A stretch of 64,000 bases of DNA from Rhodospirillum rubrum ATCC 11170 (GTDB taxonomy: Bacteria > Pseudomonadota > Alphaproteobacteria > Rhodospirillales > Rhodospirillaceae): positions 2,799,501-2,863,500 of the forward strand of contig NC_007643.1 of assembly GCF_000013085.1 (NCBI RefSeq). The letters run 5' to 3'. The notes under the pieces are model-generated. The model saw nothing but the letters and a program-made list of their open reading frames with translations, searched no databases and was not told where the DNA came from. This document shows positions 33,862 through 42,678 of this stretch, one piece after another. The first letter of the stretch is position 1; each line of letters starts with the position of its first letter. A program made the translations under genes and the position numbers.

Positions 33862-35199
33862 ATGTTCGACAAAATCCTCATCGCCAACCGGGGCGAGATC
33901 GCGCTACGCATCCATCGGGCCTGCCGGGAGATGGGCATCAAGACCGTCGCGGTGCATTCCACCGCCGATTCCGAGGCCATGCATGTGCGTCTGGCCGACG
34001 AGTCGGTGTGCATCGGTCCGCCCTCGGCCCGTGACAGCTATCTGTCCAAGGCGGCGATCATCTCGGCGGCGACCATCACCAATGCCGACGCCATCCACCC
34101 CGGCTATGGCTTCTTGTCCGAAAACGCCGATTTCGCCGAGATGGTCCAGGACCACGGCTTCACCTTCATCGGCCCGTCGCCGCGCCATATCCGCCTGATG
34201 GGCGACAAGATCACCGCCAAGCAGGCGGCCCTTGAAGCCGGGCTGCCCTGCGTGCCCGGGTCGGCCGGGGCGGTGACCAGCGAAGAGGAAGGCTTGAAGG
34301 TCGCCGCGGCCTTTGGCTATCCCGTGCTGTTCAAGGCGACCGCCGGCGGCGGCGGTCGCGGCATGAAGGTCGCCACCGGTCCCCATGACCTGGGCGAGGC
34401 CTTCCGCACGGCGCGGACGGAAGCCCAGGCGGCCTTTGGCAATTCCGAAGTCTATATGGAGAAATATCTCCAGAACCCGCGCCATATCGAGGTGCAGGTG
34501 CTTGGCGATAATTACGGCGGCGCGGTCTATCTTGGCGAACGCGATTGCTCGCTCCAGCGCAAGCACCAGAAGGTGCTTGAAGAAGCCCGCTCGCCGGCGC
34601 TCAACGACGAGGCGCGCGCCCGCATCGGCGAAATCGCCCGACGCGCGGTCGAACGCCTAGGCTACAGCAACGCCGGCACCATGGAGTTCCTTTACGAAGA
34701 GGGCGAGTTCTATTTCATCGAAATGAACACCCGCCTTCAGGTGGAACACCCGGTCACCGAAATGATCACCGGCATCGATGTGGTGCGCGAGCAGATCCGC
34801 ATCGCCGCCGGGGCGCCGCTGGGTTATGACCAATCGGCGATCCGCTTCCATGGCCATGCCATCGAATGCCGGGTCAACGCCGAGGATCCGGTGACCTTCG
34901 CCCCCTCCCCCGGGCGCGTGACCTATTTCCACCAGCCCGGCGGCATGGGCGTGCGCGTGGATTCCGGGCTGTACCAGGGGGTGATGGTGCCTCCCCATTA
35001 CGACAGCATGGTCGCCAAGCTGATCGTTCACGGGGCGACCCGCAACGAATGCCTGATGCGGCTGCGCCGGGCCCTTGATGAATTCGTCATCGAGGGGATT
35101 CAAACCACCTTGCCGCTGCATCGCCGCATCGTCCGCGCCCCCGAATTCGTCGATGGCGCCTATGACATCCGCTGGCTCGAGAACTTCGTGGACCAATAG
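33862..35199 (+). CDS. accC: Biotin carboxylase of acetyl-CoA carboxylase
   Basis: A 445-residue ATP-grasp enzyme that carboxylates the biotin on AccB using bicarbonate. Motifs are FDKILIANRGEIALRIHRAC, DAIHPGYGFLSENADFAEM, the ATP loop FKATAGGGGRGMKV, YLGERDCSLQRKHQKVLEE and FIEMNTRLQVEHPVTEMITG. ATG 33862 matches the family start; an in-frame GTG at 33841 is disfavoured. A strong terminator follows. Confidence 0.97.
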   Translation: MFDKILIANRGEIALRIHRACREMGIKTVAVHSTADSEAMHVRLADESVCIGPPSARDSYLSKAAIISAATITNADAIHPGYGFLSENADFAEMVQDHGFTFIGPSPRHIRLMGDKITAKQAALEAGLPCVPGSAGAVTSEEEGLKVAAAFGYPVLFKATAGGGGRGMKVATGPHDLGEAFRTARTEAQAAFGNSEVYMEKYLQNPRHIEVQVLGDNYGGAVYLGERDCSLQRKHQKVLEEARSPALNDEARARIGEIARRAVERLGYSNAGTMEFLYEEGEFYFIEMNTRLQVEHPVTEMITGIDVVREQIRIAAGAPLGYDQSAIRFHGHAIECRVNAEDPVTFAPSPGRVTYFHQPGGMGVRVDSGLYQGVMVPPHYDSMVAKLIVHGATRNECLMRLRRALDEFVIEGIQTTLPLHRRIVRAPEFVDGAYDIRWLENFVDQ

Positions 35200-35234
35200 G
35201 CCTTTCGCGCCGGAATTTTGATCCTATCTCCTTT

Positions 35235-35280
35235 GGGGACGGCCTCCCGCCGCGCGCGGGAAGCCGTCCCCGATTTCTTG
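35235..35280 (+). terminator. Terminator of aroQ-accB-accC
   Basis: GGGGACGGC (35235-35243) pairs with GCCGTCCCC (35263-35271), and inside it TCCCGC pairs with GCGGGA. The tail GATTTCTTG is only moderately T-rich. Confidence 0.8.
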
Positions 35281-35311
35281 AGCGGAGCCGTTCCTACGCG
35301 ATGAAGAAGGT

Positions 35312-35962
35312 GTGCAGCCGGTGATTTCGATCACCCCGGAAATTCTGGTCAGGGCCTATGCCAGCGGGGTTTTCCCGATGGCGCGCGCCCATGACGACCC
35401 GCAACTCTATTGGATCGACCCCGACGAGCGCGGCGTTTTGCCGCTGGACGGCTTGCATGTCTCGCGCTCGCTGCGCAAGGTGCTGCGCCACTGCCCTTTC
35501 ACCGTCACCATCGATACGGTCTTCGTCGAGGTGCTCAAGCAATGCGCCGCCCCGGTGCCCGGCCGGGACGAAACCTGGATCAATGCCGAGATCGAGCATC
35601 TGTTCACCGACCTGTTCGACCTCGGCCTTGGCCATAGCGTCGAATGCTGGCAGGGCGACCAGTTGGTCGGCGGGCTTTACGGTCTGGCGATGGGCGGGGT
35701 GTTCTTTGGCGAAAGCATGTTCTCGCGCGTCGACAACGCCTCCAAGGTGGCGCTCTGCCATCTGGTCGCCCGGCTCAAACGCGGCGGTTTCCGCCTGCTC
35801 GACACCCAGTTCACCACCAACCACCTGCGCAGCATGGGCGCCGTCGAAATCGCCCGGCCGCTTTACCACGCCCGCCTTGGCAACGCCTTGCAGGTGATGG
35901 GCGATTTCACCGTCGACGTCCCCGACGTCCTGGCGGCCCTGGACACCCCCAGCGGTTACTGA
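35312..35962 (+). CDS. aat: Leucyl/phenylalanyl-tRNA-protein transferase
   Basis: A 216-residue enzyme that attaches Leu or Phe to proteins beginning with Arg or Lys, marking them for ClpAP degradation (N-end rule). Typical sequence is ITPEILVRAYASGVFPMA, WIDPDERGVLPLDGLHVSRS, GRDETWINAEIEHLF, GGLYGLAMGGVFFGESMFS and LLDTQFTTNHLRSMGAVEI. The start is GTG 35312 or GTG 35321; the latter has better spacing (ten bases) from AGAAGG. Located after accC, as in many alphaproteobacteria. Confidence 0.95.
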   Translation: MQPVISITPEILVRAYASGVFPMARAHDDPQLYWIDPDERGVLPLDGLHVSRSLRKVLRHCPFTVTIDTVFVEVLKQCAAPVPGRDETWINAEIEHLFTDLFDLGLGHSVECWQGDQLVGGLYGLAMGGVFFGESMFSRVDNASKVALCHLVARLKRGGFRLLDTQFTTNHLRSMGAVEIARPLYHARLGNALQVMGDFTVDVPDVLAALDTPSGY

Positions 35963-35990
35963 CCGGGGGGCCGGACCGCGAGGGGGCGCC

Positions 35991-36494
35991 TTAATCGAGC
36001 GGGGCGCCGCCGGGATCGACCGGGATGGGGGCGGCTTCGGGGGCGCTTTCGGGCTTGCCGCTATCGCCGGCGTCACGGTCGGCCGGGATCTCGCAGCGCA
36101 GGACCCAGACATCGTAAACCGCGTGGTCCATCGCCGAGAGCGACGGGCTGGATGCGAACATCCAGCCTTCGAAGATCTGCTTGGCCGCCACCCCTTCGGC
36201 GCGTTCGACGATATCAAGGAAAGCGGCGCTTTCGGGATCGTCGGGCGGCACCCGGCGCACGCAGGAGCGCACGGTGATGGTCAGCGACCCCAGCCGCAGG
36301 TCGCCGCCCACGGCGATGCTGCTTTCGCCCACCCGCGCCGTGGTCTTGTCAAGCCAGCCCAGGCGGGCGGTATCGGCGTTGATATCCTCGGCCCCGGCCG
36401 GGGCGGTGGCGGCAAGCATCAGGCAAAGGCCGCCCGTTGCCGAAAGAACGGCGGCGCGGGGGCTGGAAACCAGACGGAGCATGGTAAGCCTCAA
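35991..36494 (-). CDS. DUF2155 periplasmic protein
   Basis: A 167-residue exported protein. A signal peptide ends near PAGAED. The DUF2155 core has LGWLDKTTARVG, LTITVRSCVRRVPPDDPESA, and FEGWMFASSPSLSAMDHAVY followed by DVWVLRC; two Cys (CVRR and VLRC) could form a disulfide. The tail is rich in Pro, Ala and acidic residues. The start may be ATG 36494 or the next Met at 36482. It overlaps the end of the MCE gene by four bases. Its function is unknown, but it is nearly always found next to MCE, NDUFA12 and aat genes in alphaproteobacteria. Confidence 0.85.
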   Translation of the reverse strand: MRLTMLRLVSSPRAAVLSATGGLCLMLAATAPAGAEDINADTARLGWLDKTTARVGESSIAVGGDLRLGSLTITVRSCVRRVPPDDPESAAFLDIVERAEGVAAKQIFEGWMFASSPSLSAMDHAVYDVWVLRCEIPADRDAGDSGKPESAPEAAPIPVDPGGAPLD

Positions 36495-36946
36495 GACCCG
36501 GGAGCGGGCTGTGTCGCGAGGAAGATGATCTCGCCCACCAGTTCTTCCATCGACTGGAAATCCTGGGTATGGGTCAGGCGGGCGTTGGCGGCTAGTCTGG
36601 TCGCCGATTGGCCGGGTTCCAGGCGCACGTATTTGCCCCCCAGCAGACCATCGCTGACGATGGCGGCGCGCGAGTCCTCGGGAATATGGATATCGCCGCT
36701 GATGGTCATATCGACCACCGCCTCGTAGGTATCGGAATCCAGGGTCTGGCCGGTGACGGTGCCGACCTTGACGCCGTTGATCCGCACGTCGCTGCCCGTC
36801 ACCAAACCACCGACCTTGAGGAAAACCGCCTGGATCGGATAGCCGGTCACCGCCTTGAGATCGGCGGTGTTATAGGCAAAAACCAGGAAAAAGGCGGCAA
36901 CGACCAGAACCACCGCGCCCATGATCGTTTCGATCGGGTTACGCAT
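36491..36946 (-). CDS. MCE-domain protein, MlaD-like (short)
   Basis: A 151-residue protein with one N-terminal membrane helix (IMGAVVLVVAAFFLVFAYNT) and one MCE domain: YPIQAVFLKVGGLVTGSDVR, INGVKVGTV, SDGLLGGKYVRLEPG. The end reads DFQSMEELVGEIIFLAT, as in MlaD. MlaD forms a hexameric ring that passes phospholipids between membranes with the MlaFEB transporter. The start at 36946 has AAGGA seven bases upstream. It is packed against a second, longer MCE gene, with only one base between stop and start. Confidence 0.85.
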   Translation of the reverse strand: MRNPIETIMGAVVLVVAAFFLVFAYNTADLKAVTGYPIQAVFLKVGGLVTGSDVRINGVKVGTVTGQTLDSDTYEAVVDMTISGDIHIPEDSRAAIVSDGLLGGKYVRLEPGQSATRLAANARLTHTQDFQSMEELVGEIIFLATQPAPGS

Positions 36947-36947
36947 C

Positions 36948-37763
36948 CTATCGTCCTTCTTCCACATCGGCTTGCACGGCGGGCAAAGAGGCCAAGGTCA
37001 CGGCGCCGGGCGCCGTTCCCGCCGTATCGTTTAGCGTATTCGTGCGCATATCGTGGCGCGTATCCTGGGCCGGCGGCGGCTCGGAAACGCCATCCCGACC
37101 CGGATCGGGGGAGAACACCCCGGGTTCGGGCGGTGGCGGATCGTCCTCAAAGGGCCCGGGCGCGAAGGGATTGACCTCGGGCGGGGCGACCGCCCCACCG
37201 CCGAAGGGGTCGCCGGGATCACCGGCACCGCCGGGCGGCGGCGCCTGAGGGTGGCTGGCGGCCTTGGCTTTTTGCTGCTCGGCGGCCGGAATATCGGGAT
37301 CAAGGCCGCGCTTGATCTTGGCCATGGCGACGATCTTGACCAGCAGGTCCTCGACGATCACCGAATCCTGGCTGTAATCAAGCCGTCCGCCCGGGGCGAT
37401 CGTCCCATAGCCGCCGCCCAGCGAGACCAGTTCGATATATTTCGAGCCGAGCAGGCCATCGGTTTGAATTTTGGCGGCGGTGTCGTCGGGCAATTCGTTG
37501 GGCAGATCCAGGCGCATGGTCACGATCGCCCGGTACTCGGGATCAAGCTTGTGGCCGACGATGCGGCCGATCGGAATGCCGGCCAAGCGAACGGGACTGC
37601 CGATGCCGATGCCATCGGTTCGGTTGAACACCGCTTCGACCTGATAGGCTCCAGCCTGTCCCGAAGCGTCGTGGCGATTGATCGATGTCGCCGCCAGCAA
37701 CGCCACGCCCAGCAAGACCACCGCGCCGCCGATCAGAGTTTCCCTGCGGGGGCTCTCAGCCAT
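36948..37763 (-). CDS. MCE-domain protein with long proline-rich tail
   Basis: A 271-residue paralogue of the next gene. One membrane helix (LIGGAVVLLGVALLAATSI), then an MCE domain with VEAVFNRTDGIGIGSPVRLA, GIPIGRIVGH, IQTDGLLGSKYIELVSLGGG and DSVIVEDLLVKIVAMAK. After residue 155 the chain becomes rich in Pro, Gly and acidic residues and is probably disordered in the periplasm. Tandem MlaD-like genes with no permease or ATPase beside them suggest that they use a transporter encoded elsewhere or form a mixed ring. Confidence 0.85.
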   Translation of the reverse strand: MAESPRRETLIGGAVVLLGVALLAATSINRHDASGQAGAYQVEAVFNRTDGIGIGSPVRLAGIPIGRIVGHKLDPEYRAIVTMRLDLPNELPDDTAAKIQTDGLLGSKYIELVSLGGGYGTIAPGGRLDYSQDSVIVEDLLVKIVAMAKIKRGLDPDIPAAEQQKAKAASHPQAPPPGGAGDPGDPFGGGAVAPPEVNPFAPGPFEDDPPPPEPGVFSPDPGRDGVSEPPPAQDTRHDMRTNTLNDTAGTAPGAVTLASLPAVQADVEEGR

Positions 37764-37802
37764 TCGTCGTCCTTATCGTCATCGGCCTAGAAACCGGGGT
37801 GT

Positions 37803-38159
37803 TCACGGGCGCCAGGGCTGATAATCGCCCGTCGCCGCCGCGCGCCGGCCGCCGGCGCGTTCATCGCCATCGGGAACATAGGCGCCCAGCGTTCCGGTCA
37901 AATTGGGCTGATGGGGCTGGGCCCACTCCGCCGCCGGCGTCGCCAAGGGGGCGTCGCTGGTGTGATGGAGCCAAGCGTGCCATTCGGCGGGCACCTTCGA
38001 CCCCTCGGCCTTTCCCTTATAGAAGACCCAGCGCTTGCGCCGGTAGAGCCCCTCTCGGCCCAGGGCGGAGCGCTTCTCTTGATAATAACGGTTGCCGAAG
38101 GCGTCCTCGCCCACCAGTTCGCCGTTGCGCATGGTGTAAAGCCGGGTCGCGAAACTCAT
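37803..38159 (-). CDS. NADH:ubiquinone oxidoreductase subunit NDUFA12 homologue
   Basis: A 118-residue protein of the NDUFA12 (B17.2) family, an accessory subunit of complex I shared by alphaproteobacteria and mitochondria. Signature blocks are LVGEDAFGNRYYQEK, RRKRWVFYKGKAEGSKVPAE and WHAWLHHTSDAPL, ending with HQPNLTGTLGAY. AAGGAG lies ten bases before the ATG. It is the first gene of the minus-strand unit NDUFA12-MCE-MCE-DUF2155. Confidence 0.9.
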   Translation of the reverse strand: MSFATRLYTMRNGELVGEDAFGNRYYQEKRSALGREGLYRRKRWVFYKGKAEGSKVPAEWHAWLHHTSDAPLATPAAEWAQPHQPNLTGTLGAYVPDGDERAGGRRAAATGDYQPWRP

Positions 38160-38585
38160 GGCGGTCTCACTCCTTATCGCGAGTCCCTGGGAAAGGTTGG
38201 TCGCGCCGCACTATGGCGCAAGCGCTCCCGTCCGTCCAGCCCGAGGCCAAGGCCCAAAAACTTCATCCGCCCGACTCCGCAGCCCGCCAGGGGTTCCCGC
38301 CCTCACAACAAATTTTGGCTGCGTCAGGCGAAAAAAACCAGTTGTAGCCCCTCCCGGAGACACATAATCTAGGCCCCAACACGGCGAACGAAGCTAGATC
38401 TTGTGGCCCCGCCCTTTTCAGGTTGACAGGGGATTCGCAAGGTTTTCCGGCGCCTTACCAACGTCATTCTTTTTTTCCTACCCACCCTCCGAGGACGTAG
38501 CAGAGCCGTATGATGCGGCGCGTCTCCCCGGAAACCTGTCCATGGGCCCTCCCCCGGGTCAGGTCAGACAGCCAAGGACGGACCA
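38160..38585. other. Divergent intergenic region between NDUFA12 and nrdJ
   Basis: This 426-base gap must hold the promoters of both flanking units. A TTGACA at 38423-38428 faces nrdJ but has no good -10 at 16-18 bases. I looked for a cobalamin riboswitch and found no convincing B12 box. No small gene with a good ribosome binding site was seen. AAGGA at 38574-38578 is the nrdJ ribosome binding site. Confidence 0.5.
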
Positions 38586-41500
38586 ATGCGTATCGAGCGT
38601 CACTTCACCACGGATGGCCAGAGCCCCTATGCCGCCATCGGTTTCCGCGAGGCGATCAGCGAAATCCGCAATCCCGACGGCTCGGTGGTTTTCCGCGCCG
38701 ACGCCGTTCTGGTGCCCGATGCCTGGAGTCAGGTCGCGACCGACGTTCTGGCCCAGAAGTATTTCCGCAAGGCCGGCATTCCCGCCCGCCTGCGCCCCGT
38801 GCCCGAGGCCGATGTTCCCGAATGGCTGTGGCGCAGCGAGCCCGACACCGAGGCCCTGGAAAGCCTGCCCACCGAGGAGCGCTTGGTTGGCGAATCCGAC
38901 AGCCGTCAGGTCTTCGACCGGCTGGCCGGCACCTGGACCTATTGGGGTTGGAAGGGCGGCTATTTCGACGCCGAAAGCGACGCCCAGGCCTTCTTTGACG
39001 AAATGCGCCACATGCTGGCCACCCAGGTCGGCGCCCCCAATTCCCCCCAGTGGTTCAATACCGGCCTGCATTGGGCCTATGGCATCGACGGTCCGAGCCA
39101 GGGGCATTTCTATGTCGATTTCAAAACCGGCGAAGTAAAGCGCTCGGAAAGCGCCTATGAGCATCCCCAGCCCCACGCCTGCTTCATCCAGTCGGTCAAT
39201 GACGATCTGGTCAATGACGGCGGCATCATGGACTTGTGGGTGCGCGAGGCGCGGCTGTTCAAATACGGCAGCGGCACCGGCACCAATTTCTCGTCGCTGC
39301 GCGCCAGCGGCGAATCGCTGTCGGGCGGCGGCAAGTCGTCGGGTTTGATGAGCTTCCTCAAGATCGGCGACCGCGCCGCCGGGGCGATCAAATCGGGCGG
39401 CACCACCCGCCGGGCGGCCAAGATGGTGATCTGCGATATCGATCACCCCGACATCGAAGAATTCATCACCTGGAAGGCGCGCGAGGAACAAAAGGTCGCC
39501 GCCCTGGTTTCGGGCTCCAAGCTGTGCTCGCAGAACCTCAACGCCGTGATGGAAGCCACCCGCACCTGGGACGGCAAGGACGGCGACGAGCGTTTCGACC
39601 CCACCGTCAACAAGACCTTGAAGAAGGCCATCCTCGGCGCCCGCAAGGCGATGATCCCCGAGAATTACATCAAGCGGGTGATCCAGCTGTCGCGCCAGGG
39701 CTTCACCGGCATCGATTTCGAAACCTATGACACCGATTGGGATTCGGAAGCCTATCTGACCGTGGCCGGCCAGAATTCCAACAACTCGGTGCGCGTCACC
39801 GACGCCTTCCTCCAGCAGGTCGAGCGCGACGGGGCGTGGACGCTGCGCCACCGCATGTCGGAGAAGACCCGCACGGTCAAGGCCCGCACCCTGTGGGACG
39901 AGATCGCCTTCGCCGCCTGGGCCTCGGCCGACCCCGGCCTGCAGTTCGACACCACCATCAACGACTGGCACACCTGCCCGGAATCGGGGCGGATCAACGC
40001 TTCGAACCCCTGCTCCGAATACATGTTTCTTGACGATACCGCCTGCAATCTCGCCTCGCTCAACCTGATCACCTTCCGGGGACAGGGCGCCGAGGCCGGG
40101 CTGTTCGACGCCGTCGGCTTCGCCCATGCCTGCCGGTTGTGGACGGTGGTTCTGGAAATCTCGGTGCTGATGGCGCAGTTCCCCTCGCGCGAGATCGCCG
40201 AGCGCAGCTACAAGTTCCGCACCCTCGGTCTGGGCTATGCCAATATCGGCGGCCTGCTGATGGCCAACGGCCTGCCCTATGACAGCGACGCCGGCCGCGC
40301 GCTGTGCGGCGCGCTGTCGGCGATCATGACCGGCGTGGCCTATGCCACCAGCGCCGAGATGGCCGAGCAGATGGGAGCCTTCCCCGGCTTCGCCATCAAT
40401 CGCGAGGCCATGCTCCGCGTCATCCGCAACCACCGCCGCGCCGCCTTTGGCGAGAGCAAGGGCTATGAGGCGCTGTCGATCGCCCCGGTGCCGCTTGATA
40501 TCCGAAATTGCCCCCAGGCCGATCTGGTGGCCGTGGCCCAGCGCGCCTGGGACAAAGCCCTGGAGATCGGCACCGCGCACGGCTTCCGCAACGCCCAGGT
40601 CTCGGTGATCGCCCCAACCGGCACCATCGGTCTGGTGATGGATTGCGACACCACCGGCATCGAGCCCGATTTCGCCCTGGTCAAGTTCAAGAAGCTGGCC
40701 GGTGGCGGCTATTTCAAGATCATCAACCGCATGGTGCCCAGCGCCCTGCGCACCCTGGGTTATGGCGAGGCCGCCATCGCCGCGATCATCAATTACGCCG
40801 TCGGCCATGCCACCCTCAAGAACGCGCCGGGCGTCAACGCCCAATCGCTGATCGCCAAGGGCTTCACTCAAGACGCCCTCGCCCGCATCGAAGAGGGCTT
40901 GGCCAGTTGCTTCGATATCCGCTTCGCCTTCAACAAGTGGTCGCTTGGCGAGGACTTCTGCCGCGACGTTCTTAAGATGTCGGATGCCCAGTTGAACGAC
41001 CCGGGCGTCGATTTGCTGACGACGCTCGGCTTCTCCAAGGCCGATATCGAAGCCGCCAATACCCATGTGTGCGGGGCGATGACCCTGGAAGGCGCGCCGG
41101 GCCTCAAGGACGAGCACCTGGCGGTCTTTGATTGCGCCAGTCCCTGCGGCCGCCTGGGCAAGCGCTTCTTGTCGGCGACCAGCCATATCCACATGATGGC
41201 CGCCGCCCAACCCTTCATTTCCGGGGCGATCTCCAAGACCATCAACATGCCCAACGAGGCCAGCGTCGAGGATTGCAAGCAGGCCTATATGACCTCCTGG
41301 CGCCTGGGGCTGAAGGCCAACGCCCTTTACCGTGACGGCTCGAAGCTGTCCCAGCCGCTGGCCGCCCAGGTTCTCGAGGAAGACGACGACCAGGAGACCT
41401 TGGAAGAGGCCGTCGCCGGCAAGGCGGTCTCGGTCCAGGCCGAAGTGGTGGCCGAACGCATCGTCGAGCGGGTGATCGCCAAGCGCTCGCGCCTGCCCGA

Positions 41501-42281
41501 CCGCCGCAAGGGCTATACGCAGAAGGCCATCGTCGGCGGTCACAAGGTTTACCTGCGCACCGGCGAATACGAGGACGGCCGCCTGGGCGAAGTATTCATC
41601 GATATGCACAAGGAAGGCGCCGCCTTCCGCAGCCTGATGAACAATTTCGCCATCGCCATCTCGATCGGCCTGCAATACGGCGTGCCGCTGGAGGAATACG
41701 TCGAGGCCTTCACCTTCACCCGCTTCGAGCCCCAGGGCATGGTCCAGGGCAACGAGGCGATCAAGATGGCGACCTCGATCCTTGATTACATCTTCCGCGA
41801 GGTGGCGATCAGCTACCTCGGCCGCAACGATCTGGCCCATGTCGAGCCCGAGGACCTTCACCCCGACACCGTCGGCGATGGTCACGAGGAAGGCGATCTG
41901 GAGGGCACCTGGGAAGAAGATCACATCGCCACCACGGTCAGTGCGGGTTATGTGCGCTCGAACCTCTATGTGCTCAAGCACAAGCACCACCACCGCGAAA
42001 ACGGCGCCGTCACCGCCGAACTGGCCCAAAGCACCGGCACCCACGGCGCGACCGTCGGCGCGACCAGCGTTTCGTCGTCGTCGATGTCGTCGATCGCCTC
42101 GATGTCGCTGGGAACGGGCAGCGGCAACGGCGCCAGCGACAGCAAGCTGTCGAAAATCCGCGAAGCCCGCATGAAGGGCTACGAGGGCGACAGCTGCGGC
42201 GAATGCGGCAACTTCACCCTGGTGCGCAACGGCACCTGCATGAAATGCGACACCTGCGGCTCGACCAGCGGCTGCTCGTAA
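38586..42281 (+). CDS. nrdJ: Adenosylcobalamin-dependent (class II) ribonucleotide reductase
   Basis: A 1231-residue enzyme that converts ribonucleotides to deoxyribonucleotides with coenzyme B12, with or without oxygen. The catalytic barrel shows [76 protein letters not shown], and [20 protein letters not shown]. Residues about 885-965 are an extra linker region ([19 protein letters not shown]). The C-terminus has a Ser-rich stretch and then four CxxC-type Cys pairs ([20 protein letters not shown]), probably metal-binding or redox-active. AAGGA precedes the ATG. Length is typical of the long alphaproteobacterial form. It is monocistronic and ends at a strong terminator. Confidence 0.95.
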   Translation: MRIERHFTTDGQSPYAAIGFREAISEIRNPDGSVVFRADAVLVPDAWSQVATDVLAQKYFRKAGIPARLRPVPEADVPEWLWRSEPDTEALESLPTEERLVGESDSRQVFDRLAGTWTYWGWKGGYFDAESDAQAFFDEMRHMLATQVGAPNSPQWFNTGLHWAYGIDGPSQGHFYVDFKTGEVKRSESAYEHPQPHACFIQSVNDDLVNDGGIMDLWVREARLFKYGSGTGTNFSSLRASGESLSGGGKSSGLMSFLKIGDRAAGAIKSGGTTRRAAKMVICDIDHPDIEEFITWKAREEQKVAALVSGSKLCSQNLNAVMEATRTWDGKDGDERFDPTVNKTLKKAILGARKAMIPENYIKRVIQLSRQGFTGIDFETYDTDWDSEAYLTVAGQNSNNSVRVTDAFLQQVERDGAWTLRHRMSEKTRTVKARTLWDEIAFAAWASADPGLQFDTTINDWHTCPESGRINASNPCSEYMFLDDTACNLASLNLITFRGQGAEAGLFDAVGFAHACRLWTVVLEISVLMAQFPSREIAERSYKFRTLGLGYANIGGLLMANGLPYDSDAGRALCGALSAIMTGVAYATSAEMAEQMGAFPGFAINREAMLRVIRNHRRAAFGESKGYEALSIAPVPLDIRNCPQADLVAVAQRAWDKALEIGTAHGFRNAQVSVIAPTGTIGLVMDCDTTGIEPDFALVKFKKLAGGGYFKIINRMVPSALRTLGYGEAAIAAIINYAVGHATLKNAPGVNAQSLIAKGFTQDALARIEEGLASCFDIRFAFNKWSLGEDFCRDVLKMSDAQLNDPGVDLLTTLGFSKADIEAANTHVCGAMTLEGAPGLKDEHLAVFDCASPCGRLGKRFLSATSHIHMMAAAQPFISGAISKTINMPNEASVEDCKQAYMTSWRLGLKANALYRDGSKLSQPLAAQVLEEDDDQETLEEAVAGKAVSVQAEVVAERIVERVIAKRSRLPDRRKGYTQKAIVGGHKVYLRTGEYEDGRLGEVFIDMHKEGAAFRSLMNNFAIAISIGLQYGVPLEEYVEAFTFTRFEPQGMVQGNEAIKMATSILDYIFREVAISYLGRNDLAHVEPEDLHPDTVGDGHEEGDLEGTWEEDHIATTVSAGYVRSNLYVLKHKHHHRENGAVTAELAQSTGTHGATVGATSVSSSSMSSIASMSLGTGSGNGASDSKLSKIREARMKGYEGDSCGECGNFTLVRNGTCMKCDTCGSTSGCS

Positions 42282-42312
42282 GCCGCAAGCGGGAAACGAC
42301 GGATCAATGAAG

Positions 42313-42340
42313 AAAGGGCGCCGAAGGGGCGCCCTTTTTT
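42313..42340 (+). terminator. Terminator of nrdJ
   Basis: AAAGGGCGCC (42313-42322) and GGCGCCCTTT (42328-42337) form a ten-base stem; T6 runs from 42335 to 42340. Confidence 0.85.
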
Positions 42341-42361
42341 GTAGGGGGAAGAGGCGGAGCA

Positions 42362-42404
42362 ATACGCTCAAGCGTATATTGATAAGATATGCGCCCAAGC
42401 GTAT
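42362..42404. promoter_or_regulatory. Two palindromic operators upstream of hipBA
   Basis: ATACGCTCAAGCGTAT (42362-42377) is a perfect 7+2+7 palindrome. ATGCGCCCAAGCGTAT (42389-42404) is a second copy with two mismatches in one arm. Their centres are 27 bases apart. The position just upstream of hipB and the paired design fit autorepression by HipB. Confidence 0.75.
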
Positions 42405-42432
42405 ATCAAGAAGGACCATGGAGGGTTTGCTC

Positions 42433-42678
42433 ATGATCGCCCGCACCCCCAAGCAGATCGGCGCCGCCATCCGCCGTCAACGCCGCAAGCTCGCGCTCAC
42501 TCAGGCTGACCTGGGAGAGCAAACCAAGCTGCGTCAGGCAACGGTCTCGGCGGTCGAGGCCGGCGAACCGGGAACGCAAATCCGCACGCTCTGCGATATC
42601 CTGGCCGCCCTTGATCTGGAATTCGTCATACAGCCGCGAACCAAGGCATCGGTCGACGAAATCGGCGACATCTTTTAA
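42433..42678 (+). CDS. hipB: HipB-like antitoxin (XRE helix-turn-helix)
   Basis: An 81-residue DNA-binding protein. The HTH is in AIRRQRRKLALTQADLGEQT, followed by QATVSAVEAGEPGTQIRTLC; the end DILAALDLEFVIQPR matches HipB, which adds a C-terminal strand to the dimer. ATG 42433 has GGAGGG eight bases upstream; an ATG at 42418 is in frame. Its stop overlaps the hipA start (TAATG). It should neutralise HipA and repress the operon through the palindromes just upstream. Confidence 0.85.
   Translation: MIARTPKQIGAAIRRQRRKLALTQADLGEQTKLRQATVSAVEAGEPGTQIRTLCDILAALDLEFVIQPRTKASVDEIGDIF

Noticed and set aside
38160-38585. Cobalamin riboswitch or NrdR boxes upstream of nrdJ
   Set aside because: CCGGAAACCTGTCC near 38530 is only loosely like a B12 box and the other conserved parts of the aptamer are missing; ACACATAATCT near 38362 is too far from the NrdR consensus and has no second copy.
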